A DNA stretch of 64,000 nt, taken from the NCBI GenBank assembly GCA_033807695.1, contig CM066302.1, positions 2,108,001-2,172,000 on the forward strand, given 5' to 3'. Shown here in pieces: positions 44,619-55,804 of this stretch; the first letter of the stretch is position 1, and every line of letters begins with the position of its first letter. The position numbers and the translations under genes were made by a program. The notes beneath the pieces were generated by a model. It was not told the origin of the DNA. It did no database searches and saw nothing but the letters and a program-made list of their open reading frames with translations. This DNA comes from Daedaleopsis sinensis. Its lineage: Eukaryota > Basidiomycota > Agaricomycetes > Polyporales > Polyporaceae.

Positions 44619-46225
44619 TTACACGTAAGACTGCCTAGTCGCGGCCCCATATATATCTCTAGTCGGACCCGACGGTACTTGAGGGGAGCCTGGTCTTCCG
44701 TCCATAGGGAGAGTAGATTTGTATCCGATGAAGACAGGAGTCGCAATCATTGACCCTTCCGAAGTCTCGGAAGGTGTGCCCAGCCCACGTGCGTCGAGCA
44801 TGAAGCGTGAGATGATAATGATGTTCAAGCTGTGTTTGTTTGAACAAGGTTACCTGCAGTCGACGAAATGGACAAAGGGACATACATCTCGTAGAAATAG
44901 GGCCAGGCTAGCCATATTGTAGCTCTCTGTGTAGCAATATTGTCACAACGCAAAACTCGTTGGAGAAGCCGAACTAGTAGTCGATACGTACGTTTTCCTG
45001 TCAAACATCAGTCAGAAAATACGTAACGTATAGTAAGGTGCTCGCCATACGTTCGAAGCATAAAACTTGGCAAAGGCATTGAAGACGATGATTCTGAGCA
45101 TGTGCGTGAGGTTTGGGATTCGATCTTCATCCTCGAGCAACATACATCAGAAACACGGCCCCTAACATGAAGTTATTGGTGTCACTACAACCGAACCGTG
45201 GCATGATAAGGGGATATACAATCACCATCGCGGACCAGCAGGTTGACGAGCGGGGTTCGCATTTGACATTGCCGAGCAAGCCTCGAAATCGCCAGAGCTT
45301 TGTATGCGGTGACCGCAATCAGGACTGCATGTGAAACAAGCATTGTTGCGGACGCGATAATTGAGTCTAACGATAATTCAGAAGAGCTGTTATTCACTTA
45401 AGACAACGTCTTACAGCTTTACGACAGAATTTTGTTTAGCGATACAGCGAAGTTTATGCTTGGTGACTAACTTACAGGTTGAGAGTTTTCTCCGATAAAG
45501 TATATTCCCAGCCGCACCCGAACAAATATCTGACTTCGACAGCCTTGTACTGCGCTGTCTCTATCTGCGACATGTGGAGAATCAATATTCAATCTCGCAG
45601 CGGTGACGGAACAAAATTAATGAAACTTGATCTCACCGCATATAAAACTGGCCGGACGAGGATAAGAGGAACAACAATGAGTGTATACGCCCAGCATCCC
45701 GCGGAGATGCCATATATGCGGATAGTCACAACTATGCCGGTCGCGAGAAGGTTGATGATATATAGCACATCATTGAAGTGCGTTAAGATGCTGCATCTCT
45801 ATAGGATAGTAAGCGTGGAGCGACAGGGTGCCCGCTCGCGTTGAAGCACTCACCTGGTTGTCGAGCGTTGACAGAAGAATTGCCAGGACAAATGTCACTC
45901 GCGCACATAGGGCGCTGTACCTCATAACGAGGTATGCGATTGTGACCCATGTGGCATCCCGGCGCCATATTCGTTCGACCTCGGCGGTGAGCGTCAGACC
46001 AAAATCGTACCAGAGAAGTGCTGTGTGTCGTCACATATTGCGGTGAGGATTTCCCAGACCGGTCATGAGGGTATGAACCAACCTGACGTAGAGAAAACAC
46101 AATAGTTGATGACTGCTCTTGAAGTGTCCGGAAATGAGCATTGGAGGGATGTCATGAGTTAACAAGACAAACCTCCTTGACGACTCGGATTCAAGATTGG
46201 GATCATGATGGTATGAGTCCGACAT
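44619..46225 (-). CDS. DUF6533-like seven-helix membrane protein D
   Basis: Start ATG at 46223-46225 and stop at 44619. Visible blocks are RAVINYCVFSTSALLWYDFGLTLTAE (read across two introns), RIWRRDATW, MRYSALCAR, IRIYGIS, GCGWEY, LLVRDG, WLAWPYFYE and IISRFMLDARG. It has lost the intron before the third helix that B and C keep. Unlike its paralogs it joins exon IETAQYK to exon SSELSLDS by one ordinary 89-bp intron (45475-45387), so it does not need a 2-nt exon. The tail is short and lacks the VGNLGA and DPF motifs. It is AT-richer than genes A and B. Probably functional; role unknown. Confidence 0.7.
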
Positions 46226-47394
46226 GTCCAGCGATTGGCCTATATCGCTGCTTTGGCTGATAGGGAGGGGTTGAAGCAGCACAGAGGAGCGAGAGACGTC
46301 TCTGTTTATACCCTGAGAGCATCATGCCATCACGTTCGTGAATCCCTTGAAGAGAGAAAAACAACCTCAATGGGGTTTAGTGCGAGGCGGGACCACCTGC
46401 CATGCACAACTGCCATGCAAATGTCTACGTTGACGTTGACATCGAGTACAATAAACTACAGTCATCCACCGCCGAGTGGGTGGGCGTTTACCTGCCTCAA
46501 AATGGTAAGTGACCCATTCGCCGGGATGACTCACTCGGCGATGGATGACTGTAGTACCTGAAGGTTTGTTGGATGGTCGGTGGCACCTGAAACCCGATCG
46601 CGAGCCTGCAGACGGTAACTTGAATAAGTAGTGAGTTGTCCCACGAATGAACGCACATGAGCACGTACTGCTTCCTGCAGCAGCATGCAGTGAGCTTCAC
46701 GGACGTGAACTGCTAAGCCTCTCCCGCATAGTAACAGCCGAGCGAACAGTCAACATCTGCCGGCCTCTGTGTCTCTGCGCATGCCGGCGGTGTCACTGGT
46801 CCATGCGATATACTCACATACCAGGCCCGAACGTACGCGGAGATCGAGCACTCATGCGAGAGCGTCACCTATATGCGACAGGCTTGGGTGAAGTCACGTA
46901 GCACATTCTTTATGACGTTCACGTTGAGGGGTTTGAGGCCTTTTGGGGGTCGGGAGAAGCACTGCCAGGCGGAATTATACATTCCAGACAACGTGTAGAG
47001 CAGCATGGGAAAAGAGCTGACACAGATGTACGATCCGTCCGGACGAAGGGAGGGTAGCGTCTGAGGTAAGTCGTCGGTTAGACGCTCGCATTGAGTCGGC
47101 CAGCGGAATGCCTTTCCTGGCTTGAAGAAGACTTGGGCGGGTAGGTAATCGCTCTACTAGGCGCTCGCTGAGCCTCTGTTCACCCAAGCAGTCGACTCTG
47201 ATGTGTCAGTTCTCAGTTCTCACCGGCCGGCCTCTCGGCTCCCCCCTCCAAACCGGCGAGAGGTTTCACGGTTCTATGACACCGCTGTCACTGCTTCGGG
47301 CGGACCTGCAGTGATCATCACAGTGAGCCAACTCCAGTCATGAGTTCAAACGGGACGGGCGTTGAGATCTGAGATTTGAGATTGAGCCGTAGTG
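46226..47394. other. intergenic, contains a hairpin element
   Basis: No gene is supported. It includes the promoter of gene D and an inverted repeat at 46455-46555. Confidence 0.45.
46455..46555. repeat. imperfect inverted repeat (about 25-bp arms)
   Basis: The left arm starts ACTACAGTCATCCACCGCCG (46455) and the right arm, on the other strand, starts ACTACAGTCATCCATCGCCG (46555). They match over about 25 bp with two differences and are separated by about 47 bp. The element lies 230-330 bp upstream of gene D. It could be a small MITE-like insertion or a transcribed hairpin. Confidence 0.65.
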
Positions 47395-49031
47395 CTATAC
47401 GGGCCGACCGACGGCTCGACGCTCGTACACATTTTTGTGACAATGTGCTTCGGGGATAGCAAGCGAAGCCTTCAAGCCCAACTTAAACGGATCTCTCGAG
47501 AACTCCGGTACTTCGTCGTCTTCGTCCCATCCCTGGCGCATTCCATGACGGCCGGCAGAGTGGGAGCGGACAGTGGCTCCAAGGTTGCCGATGACGTTCG
47601 CAGTTTTGATGGGGACAGGGAAGACGAGCTCGGATGTCGTTGGTTCGAAATCGTCCGACTCTTCGAAGAGAAGGAGACGAAGGTCGAGGATGAACCTTGA
47701 GAGTATCATGGCGGTGAATCTGCATACCCACTGACTGAGCGCGAGAGCGGGAAGCCTTAAGAGGTGCGCACTCACATTTCGCAGAAGTACGGCCAGATGA
47801 CGAATACTGCGTTTGTCTATGATCTCGATATTTAGCATTGGGAATGGCCATTCAAATATTCATGACTCGATTGGCTTACACCGCTCTGTACAAGCTCATC
47901 AACGTATCTCTCGAGGTACAAGGATAGAGAGACCTACTACTGAGCTTGATAGAACTTGCATGACGAGATTGAAGAGCATGACACTAGGGAAGTGTCAGTA
48001 TATCTGTCAACTGCGACGCCGAAGAGGCCATACAGGAAATACAGTGTTCCTGCGGAAGTCGTTCATTATCAGCAGCGCACAGCATGCTAGACATTCATAC
48101 CCACCATTCCGTACCAGCACGTACGCGATAGGGACATTCATGCCAGACTGCAGCGACGCTCGCACTGCAGAAAAGGTCTTCCACCAGGTCAAGAGAAGAA
48201 CAATGCTGTTGGCAGCGATCGACGCTCCCAGGGATGCGTATCTCACTGAATGATCGACCTTAGGATCATAACACAAGGCATTCAAGTATACGCACATCTA
48301 CGAGTCGGGAAGGTGAACAACACAGATCTGATCTCCGGAGAACGGTACACTCACTGGAGCGATGTTGAATCTGAGAATTTGTACTGATATCGACATCCGA
48401 TAGGTGACGGGTCCTGCACAGGCTCGAACATTGTAGTCTCCACCTGTAACTATATCAGCAGCAGACCGGGACTTTCAAAGATATGCGGTACTCACGACGA
48501 GCACAATTGGGTTTACCATAGATAGGAGTAGTACCACAACAAGTGCTTTCACGTTCAGCGCAGTGACCGCATATACTCGTAGTGCTGTCAGCGCTGCGAC
48601 GGCGAAGTAATTCACATTGTATAGCACGTCGTCGACATGCAGTACGCTGCCACACATCTAGAAGATCCGTGAGTGCCTGTGCCTTGGAGAGACTGCCGCC
48701 GAAACACACCTTGTCATCTGTGGTCCACAACGCCTCCGACAAGATAACGACGCGCTCAATCAGGAGCGTGTAGCGAATACCGACATAGACGAGGGTGGCG
48801 CCGGACAGCCTGCGCTGCCAGATACCCTGCACTTCGGCAGGGAAAGTGATAGCGAAATCGAACCACATCATCGCTGTTGGACAGATTAGTATCTTGTGAC
48901 ATCCTTCTGACATGAACAGCCTTACCGGCGGATGCCACGAGACAGTAGTTTTCTACCAACCTGCATAATGCTTGTCGTAAGCAGACTACTTAACAATGAA
49001 AGATGTTGCGATCTCACCTGCTGTCCGCCAT
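47395..49031 (-). CDS. DUF6533-like seven-helix membrane protein E
   Basis: Start ATG at 49029-49031 in a 14-nt first exon (MADSR), stop at 47395. Blocks are LVENYCLVASAAMMWFDFAITF (across an intron), EVQGIWQRRLSG, IRYTLLIER, ALRVYAVT, PIGCRYQY, LLTWWKTF, LVRNG, VIWPYFCE and MILSRFILDLR. The tail holds IGNLGA and FSRDPF-x-x-GL, as in genes A and B. The intron before helix 3 is lost, as in D. A 2-nt exon at 48296-48297 is needed to join the GCRYQYKF exon to the exon encoding helix 5. In the region near 47.85 kb the acceptor after GATCATAG is needed to keep frame. Function unknown. Confidence 0.75.
48296..48297 (-). other. candidate 2-nt exon AT in gene E
   Basis: Context CGTAG-AT-GTGCGT on the minus strand. 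It completes codons CAA and TTG (Gln-Leu). None of the other AG dinucleotides in the interval gives the needed phase. Confidence 0.65.
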
Positions 49032-50431
49032 AGTACACGTGGCTACAGTGCAGCCGAGAGGAAAGAGCACACACTACGCGTGTTCGAGCGACAACGTACC
49101 TGCGCTTTATAGGAATGAACGTGGACAGATCAATGGAAGTGCGATATGGTTTGCACGTTGAATGTTGAACAGTTCCCCGCGGAGGAAACGCGGCCGGGAG
49201 CCAACTCATCGATGTACCCAAATCGAGGTATTCGTTTAGGTGGTCAAACACAGCTGTTATCAGTGTGGTCATTGGTCAAATCCAAATCACAGCCAGCGCA
49301 TCTAAAGAACTGGAAGAAGTTAGAACGATACGGGCGGGGCCGTAAGTGCGCGCATTGAGTGCAGAAGTCGATGCTAGTGCCACCTTCGCGGCCAAGGCCG
49401 TAAGCCCTCCTGGCTTCGAGGAACCGACTTCCTGGGAGCATCCCGGACGTCCTCAGATGATTTCATAGCCTACACCGACATCCTCAAACTAGGTCAAAGG
49501 AGCTCCTCAGCTTACCAATGGGCCACGTCGCAGCGCGTCCACACCCCAGGGGCACCCATGCATAGGTAATTGCTTGTCTCCCCTAGGCAGACGATGTACA
49601 GGGGAGAGGACGAACCGCACAAGATCTCCCGGCACCACGGCGCGGCTTTCCATGTTCTGCTTTCTAACAAGCTATGGGGTGTTCCGTGTCAGAGCTTCAG
49701 ATCCGACAACATATAGTTCAAGAATAGCTCACCTCCAAGCTTCATGCGGCAGCATGCACGATAGATGTGTCTACTACGATTGCAACCAGTGGCACTAGAG
49801 TCGATTTGATGTGGTAGAGGTGGGAATGACACACATCTCTGAGCTCTAGAAGTCCGCGATAGATTTGCGAGGAAAACAGATCGTTTGGGTATGGAGGCTC
49901 AGGCAAGATTCACAAGATGAGGGACTCAGCGTAAGCCTCTCGATGATTCGATCCTCGAAGTCGCAGATCAGGATGTGGGCGCCTATGCACTACCTCTTAC
50001 TCGTCGACCGTGACCATGATGTGTTTGTCTCCTCCAGCCAGCCCGTGAACATTTCGACGACTGCCGTTTCACTCTGAAGACTATCCATACACGCGAAGGA
50101 AAGTACATCCGGGGATGCGTTAGAACAGTAGTACAGGGGGGAGCAGTGCCACCAGGGGAAGGAAGGTTCGTCATCATGAATCTGAACGCGACTCTGGCCG
50201 CTGTCGGCCAATACTAAACTGTATGTTTCAGGAACGCATGGATGTTTGCACAACACACATATATATAACGAATGATAGCAACTGCGGAGCCGGGAGAATA
50301 GAAACGCAAAGTACAGCCCACCGAGTTCATTGCTCCTGCCAGTGATTGCCCACTGGCGAAACAGCATTTGCCTCCCTCACTGTACCCGAAGTCCCAATTA
50401 TCAGCGCGCGGGCGGCGAAACAGTGTGAACA
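49032..50431. other. 1.4-kb region with no supported gene
   Basis: Short open frames on both strands carry no recognisable domain. The left end is the promoter of gene E, the right end the 3' flank of the next gene. Confidence 0.4.
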
Positions 50432-51142
50432 TCAACACGCACTTGGATGTGGATCATACCGTCCGTGGACTGGGTAGGAGGAGTCCGAGAGCGCAATCGC
50501 GGTGGCAACGGACAGGGCGAAGAGCACCAGGACGATTGCCGTGTTCATCCATGCAAATGCAACGAGAACGGTGAGTAGGCGACATTGCCAGTATTGATGA
50601 CACCAGAAGAGATTGCCCCATAACTGCGGTTTCTGAAGACGTCCCCAAGGTGAGCTTCGTCATTTGTGGCAAATAATGACAGAGAGAGACATGCCTGTAG
50701 GACATTGATCGCGCCTGCCAAATAGAACGGGAGGAGGAAGACGAGCCCCAGTATTTCACCCCTAAGGGACAGGAGTTCGTCTCTCTGATACATGACGATG
50801 ATGCTGCAAGCGCGATTGACATCACGGTGAGTGCTGCCGTCCGTATAGAAGAACGCTATCCGTAATAACTCACAGGAACGTTGACCACAGAAACGAGAGG
50901 ATGGACGTCACCACGATCTCCGGGATGATAGGATCGTGGAACGGCTTTCCACCGTTGAGCGGATCGTTCGGCGGGAGGTTGAGCGTGTAGTTCAACCTTT
51001 TACCCGCCAAACCTAGAAGGACCACAGAAGACAAACACTGGATACCACAATGTGAGTCGCGCACACGAATCTTGAACTCGGTGGTCACGGTCTAACTCAC
51101 CAGGAGTATGTACAGGTTAAGACGAACTGTGTACGCGGACAT
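50432..51142 (-). CDS. MARVEL-like four-helix membrane protein
   Basis: Four exons (51142-51101, 51037-50874, 50803-50695, 50623-50432) give 168 residues with four hydrophobic helices. An N-terminal helix ends in LLGL, then a polar loop with NDPLNGG and FHDP precedes helix 2. After helix 3 comes a Trp/Cys-rich loop (LWGNLFWC, then CRLL) before helix 4. This order matches a polypore family of MARVEL-domain-like proteins, which organise membranes; the assignment is by resemblance. The third intron starts GCATGT, a GC donor, and is needed to keep frame and produce the conserved loop. The C-terminus is short and soluble. Confidence 0.7.
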
Positions 51143-51571
51143 AGCTGATCGCGATGGTTCACAAGTTAGGAAGGAGAAGGTCGTAACAGGGCGAGGATGA
51201 CATGTCCAAGACCGTAGGTGACCTTGATATACGTTCCAAGAGAAGGCTGTACCACCCCAAGTTACGTGCACTCATGGCGCCGCGCGTCGCGTCCTGGACA
51301 CAGTCGGTCACAGTGAAATGGGTTTTTTACGTCTACTTTCGTGCATCGTTGCCGGCGAATCATAATTGGGGAACAGCATGAAACACAGCTAACGCGTGGT
51401 CAACACGCGTCGACGCGCGACGCGTTATTTGTTCTTGTTTGTGTTTACTGCATGCTACCCACGAGGCTGTTTGAGTACGTTCAACCACCACGTTCTTCTC
51501 GTTCTCCGCTCCTCCCAACTCAGAGCACTGACAGTATAGCCTTTGAAAGTGTTGGAACCTCGCGGCGTACG
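51143..51571. other. divergent promoter region
   Basis: 429 bp between the minus-strand MARVEL-like gene and the plus-strand gene at 51572. No exons seen. Confidence 0.5.
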
Positions 51572-53142
51572 ATGCTGTTCAAGTCGCCGTTAGACCCGGA
51601 CATGAAGTCCACGCAGCAGCTTGTGATCCTCTGCCATGCGCAAGAACGCGTCTTGCTGCCACTGCCAAAATCATTCGAGGTCGGTATCCATGCTTATGAC
51701 AGTTAATATCCGCGTGGTCACTGAAAACCTGCACTCACGACGCACCGCAGGACGCACAGCACGCCGCGCGCGCTGAGTTCTCTCTCTCGGGCGAGCTGGT
51801 TTTCGAGACAGACGACCTCCTTGGCCCCGATCAACCTCGCGTTCGCATCCATCCCGCTGCATGGGAAGGCATCAACTCTGTCCTCCGCTGCGTGCATGTC
51901 AAAATCTCGCAGTCCCAGGGACAGGTGGTTGGCAGTCGCCCTCGCCCTTCGGAAGCGCTCGCTGCCGGAAGTGGCTCGCGCCGCGTCTCGTCGCAAAAGC
52001 GTATCTCGGTGGTCGGCGGCACGACGCCTTTCCGCCTCTCGAACACCTTGTCCCAGACCGCGGAGCGCCAGTCTCTCAGCGCGAGGAAGGCTCCGATTAG
52101 AGGCACGCCCTCTCCGCGGCCGAGTTCGATGTACGCTCCCGTGATAGTGGAAGCCGGGCCGTCCCGCAGCCCGCCACCGGCCTCGACTGTCAACACCCTC
52201 TCGACATCCAAGATTGAGGAGCTGGGCGATGACGACGACGAGGAGGAACTCCGCATCCGCTCGCCGACGAAGAAGGCCGCTCGCCAACGCATCATGTCCG
52301 ACTACGGGCTCGAGCCCGAAGAGGAAGATCCGCTGGAGGCAGACGTCACACATATCATCGAAGATAATGACGAGGAGTTCGATCAGCTGGACGACTCGGA
52401 GATCGTTAGCGCGGGTCTCTCAAAGTTGCAGATCAAGGGCAAAGTACCGCCGGCGAGCTCCTCCCGCAGTGGCAGTGGTTCCCTCGTAGAGCTGGACAGT
52501 CAGCCCTCGGAGTCCAACTCGCGCAAGGGGGAACGGTCTGCTTCAGTAAGACAACTGGATGGTGAGAGAAAGCTCATGGTCGGAACATCGTCCCCATCCT
52601 AACAGATGATCACGTATCCCCAGAGCCGGAGGCAAAGATCAAGGCGGAGAAGACCTCTACTAGGGCAGACCCCAAAGGTTGGTTAGCTGTATGGTTGGGC
52701 AAAACATGGTGAATCTGAGTAGTCATCGTCTAAGCAGCATCGCAAATCGACCAGCAGTCATCGCGAACACAAGCAAAGGCAGATGAGAGTTTCCTGATTC
52801 AGATCGAATACAATGACGATCCGGAGAGCCGCTCACTCTTCAAGACACGCGGAAGACACATGGTATCTAAGGTACTCATGCAAGCCTGCCGAACGTTTGG
52901 GCTAGAGGAGTACTATCGCAGGTGCGTAACACTTTGGTAGCTACTGCGGCCTCGAGATCTCACCGTCTACTCACAGCGCACGGCTCATCCTCATCGTCGA
53001 GGAGGAGAACGACGACGGAGACATCGTCTTCCAGCGCCGGTATGCGTGTGAACGTAACGACACGATGGCTGACGCTGGGGCAGAACCCAACGCGAGGTTC
53101 GTAGTCGAGTTGTTCGAAGACGGAGACGAGGAAGAGCAGTAG
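51572..53142 (+). CDS. uncharacterised acidic protein, possible C-terminal ubiquitin-like fold
   Basis: Five exons (51572-51679, 51751-52561, 52606-52677, 52738-52921, 52977-53142) give 446 residues. The N-terminal 90 residues look like a small globular domain with alternating strands. A long disordered Ser/Pro-rich and strongly acidic region follows (a DDDDEEE run and several SP sites), suggesting a nuclear, phospho-regulated protein. The last 110 residues contain FLIQIEYNDD, a basic RGRHMVSKVL helix start, then ARLILIVEEE, an NDTMADAGA turn and a final strand FVVELFEDG. That order resembles SUMO-like or Rad60-type beta-grasp domains. No diGly end is present. The fold is a tentative inference. 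Confidence 0.55.
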
Positions 53143-53755
53143 TTTGTGAGTCGAATCTTACGTCTCCGCAACTCTTCTGCTGACCAGGGGCCGGGATTTG
53201 ACGTAGAGTTATGTACCGCCCATGTTCCTATCCGAGTAAGTAGCGGAACTCGCAAAATATGTTGACCTATCGCACGTCCCGAGTTACGCGTCGAGCTGGC
53301 TATAAGAATATCAGACTGAAGAAGCCAACAAGCCTGTCGCACATGAAATGGAAGAGTCCATGCCCGCATATGGCTGTGTGTGCGTGTGTAGCCCTCCTGC
53401 ATGATCTAGCTCATTGCTCACGCCCAAGTAGGAGCACCCGCAGTTTCAGCCGTATGACGTGCTCACACGCACACTGTATTTCCTGACACCTGCTAAACGT
53501 TCGTCAGTCTGCAAGGGCACACAGGCTACTATATTACCATGTTGAAGAGCGCAGACGACGAGGTCTCGAGGAATGCGGGTTCGCTTGCAACGCCTTGCTT
53601 GCCTCGAGCTGCCTGGATTTGTGAACCTGCTCCATTCATGTATCCACGTGTGGAAGGTGGCGGATCGAGTAGTGGTTCGCTTCACATTCTTATCCGCTTC
53701 CGAGTTGCTACGGTCCTCTCGCCGTCCAGCAGGTGCTCCTATATCTACAACCACC
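53143..53755. other. intergenic
   Basis: No supported gene. The right end is the promoter and leader of the F-box gene. Confidence 0.45.
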
Positions 53756-55580
53756 ATGTTCGACTTGACCCCAAACCTGCATCCCAGCTTTGAGTCCAAG
53801 GTGACCTGGGAGGCCTCCCTACCGAAGCTGAAGGGTTTACACCTCGTCATGGACAACATTACGAACACAGGGTGAGCCGTCCTTCGTTGTTATGACTATA
53901 TGTGATCGACTCATCACCATTCCGTGCAGTCCTTGTGCGCAGAGCAACCCGCCACATACTGTGGACAGAGAAACACATTACAACACTGCGGAGGCGTCGC
54001 TCGCCACGAAGTTCCTCACATCCTCCGAGTCTAATGGTCAAGACGTCGTCACTGGCCGGCGCCACAGCTGCCCCGTGGAGCCCGTTTCGTTCAACACACT
54101 CCCCACCGAGCTCCTACGACCAATCTTCTTCGCTGCAGGCGACCAGAACGTAGACGATAAATTCGCTATTGCCGAGACCTGCATGCGGTGGCGAGACGTA
54201 TGTTTCACTTTCCCTCACTTTTGGACGACGTTCGAGCTGCCTACCTGCTACGCGAAGGCCGAGATAGCGCTACGTTTGGCCCGCCAAACAGGATTCCCGC
54301 TCCGCATCACCGTGGATTGGGCGGCGTTGAAGCCCAATGACGAATACCTCCTCCGTCTCCTCTCGGCCCATACCATCTACATCGAGCACCTGGACATCAG
54401 GAACTGGACAGGGAATTGGCTCTTAGACTCCGGTCAATCCTTCCCCCGACTCCGATCCTTGAACGTTGCTAGACTCCACGACAGCGTGTTGGGCCGCGTC
54501 ATCTACCCCGAAGTCGCCTGCGAATGGGACTTGAGAGAGGTCGTGCTTCACAACTGTCGCCTCCCGTTCATCCCCTCCTGCTACGTCCACCTAACCAAGT
54601 TGTCCATGGAGTTCGCCCACCAGGAAGCCCGTTACCCCGTCATCGGGAACTTCGACGGCTCTATACTCGAGTGTCTGCGCACGTGCCGTGACCTGGAGGA
54701 GCTCACGCTGCGCCGGGTCCCGGTATACTTTGAGGACGTCCGCAGTGTACTTTCACAGCACGCCGCCGTCGAGCCTGTCTACCTCCCTCGTCTGCGCGCT
54801 CTCGATCTTCAACTCTATCCAGACGATATGACGGTCTTCATGACCCTCCTCAGGACCACGTCTGCCCTGCGCAGCATCGTCTTCGACGTCGACCCCCTGC
54901 ATGCCCCGGAGCACGCGAAGTCAGAATGGGACCGCCTCACGCCGTACAAGCAGCATCTCCTCGCCCTCCCATCGGCGGAGTGCTTCCCAATGCTCTCCGC
55001 CATCGACACACTCGTCATAGCACACGGGGCAACGTCCGAGATATACGATGTCTCCAGCCCCGCCGAAGCTGGCAGCCCGCACGACGGCGGCTCGGCGTCT
55101 CTGCGCATCGGAATGGCTTGCAACATGCAGAGCCCGTTGAACGTTATCATGTGTGTGGCGTACGAAAATCTCTTCGGTTCTTTGCTGCGGCAGCACGCTT
55201 TGAAGCGCCTGGCCCACCTCTCCTTGCTCCTCTACCACGGCATCGACTCTTCCATACGAGAGCCGATCTCCTCAGTCCTGCGCACAGCGTCCGGGATTGT
55301 CCACCTCGACGTCGCTTCCCGTTGTCGGAACGGAGCAGAGAGCTTGTTCAAGCTCATCTCAGACGCTGCGCTGTCAGGCCGACCGGTGTTAGTCAAACTC
55401 ATGACATTCGTCCTCGAGTTCTACGACTCGGACGAGAGATCACAGCTGGAGAATGTCATCAACACTCTCCCGTCGCTGCGTGGTGTACAGCTCAAACAGA
55501 GTCGGCGCGGAAGACTTGAGGTGCCGGGGTTGATAGGACGCTTGCATAGAGATGGGCTGCAGGGCGACTGGGTGCAGTGA
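53756..55580 (+). CDS. F-box protein with leucine-rich repeats
   Basis: Two exons (53756-53871, 53930-55580) give 588 residues; the ATG at 53756 sits in a good context (CCACC before it). A start at 53892 inside the intron, leading directly into the long exon, is the alternative. The F-box lies at about 92-140 (FNTLPTELLRPIFF, then CMRWRDVCF and FWTTFELP). The rest forms irregular leucine-rich repeats. It is expected to bind Skp1 and choose substrates for an SCF ubiquitin ligase; the target is unknown. Confidence 0.8.
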
Positions 55581-55804
55581 TCGTCGTGTCTGCAGGTATA
55601 CGTAGCATAGCCCAGAGGTTATAAACGGACAAACTTCATCGTGTCTGACAGAAGCGAGCAATTCGATGATGATACAATAATCATGATCCACATATACGGG
55701 CGACGGAGACGGAGACGACAATACATGTTAATCAGAGTACGTTGCGAGCAGAGCCAACCAGCCGCACAGTGCACAAGAGAGTCAAGCAAGGTGTGTCGTT
55801 ACGG

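Noticed and set aside
44935..45010. A possible 6-nt exon GAAAAC in gene D before the WLAWPYF exon
   Set aside because: The flanking exons are both in phase 0 and join directly without it; paralogs have no such residues.
45415..45416. An AG-CT-GT string in gene D at the place of the 2-nt exon of the paralogs
   Set aside because: Joining the flanking exons by one 89-bp intron keeps frame, and using CT as an exon would break it and leave a 28-bp intron.
47820..47960. A 4-nt exon in gene E that seemed necessary to fix phase
   Set aside because: Using the acceptor after GATCATAG restores frame with an ordinary intron, so no extra exon is needed.
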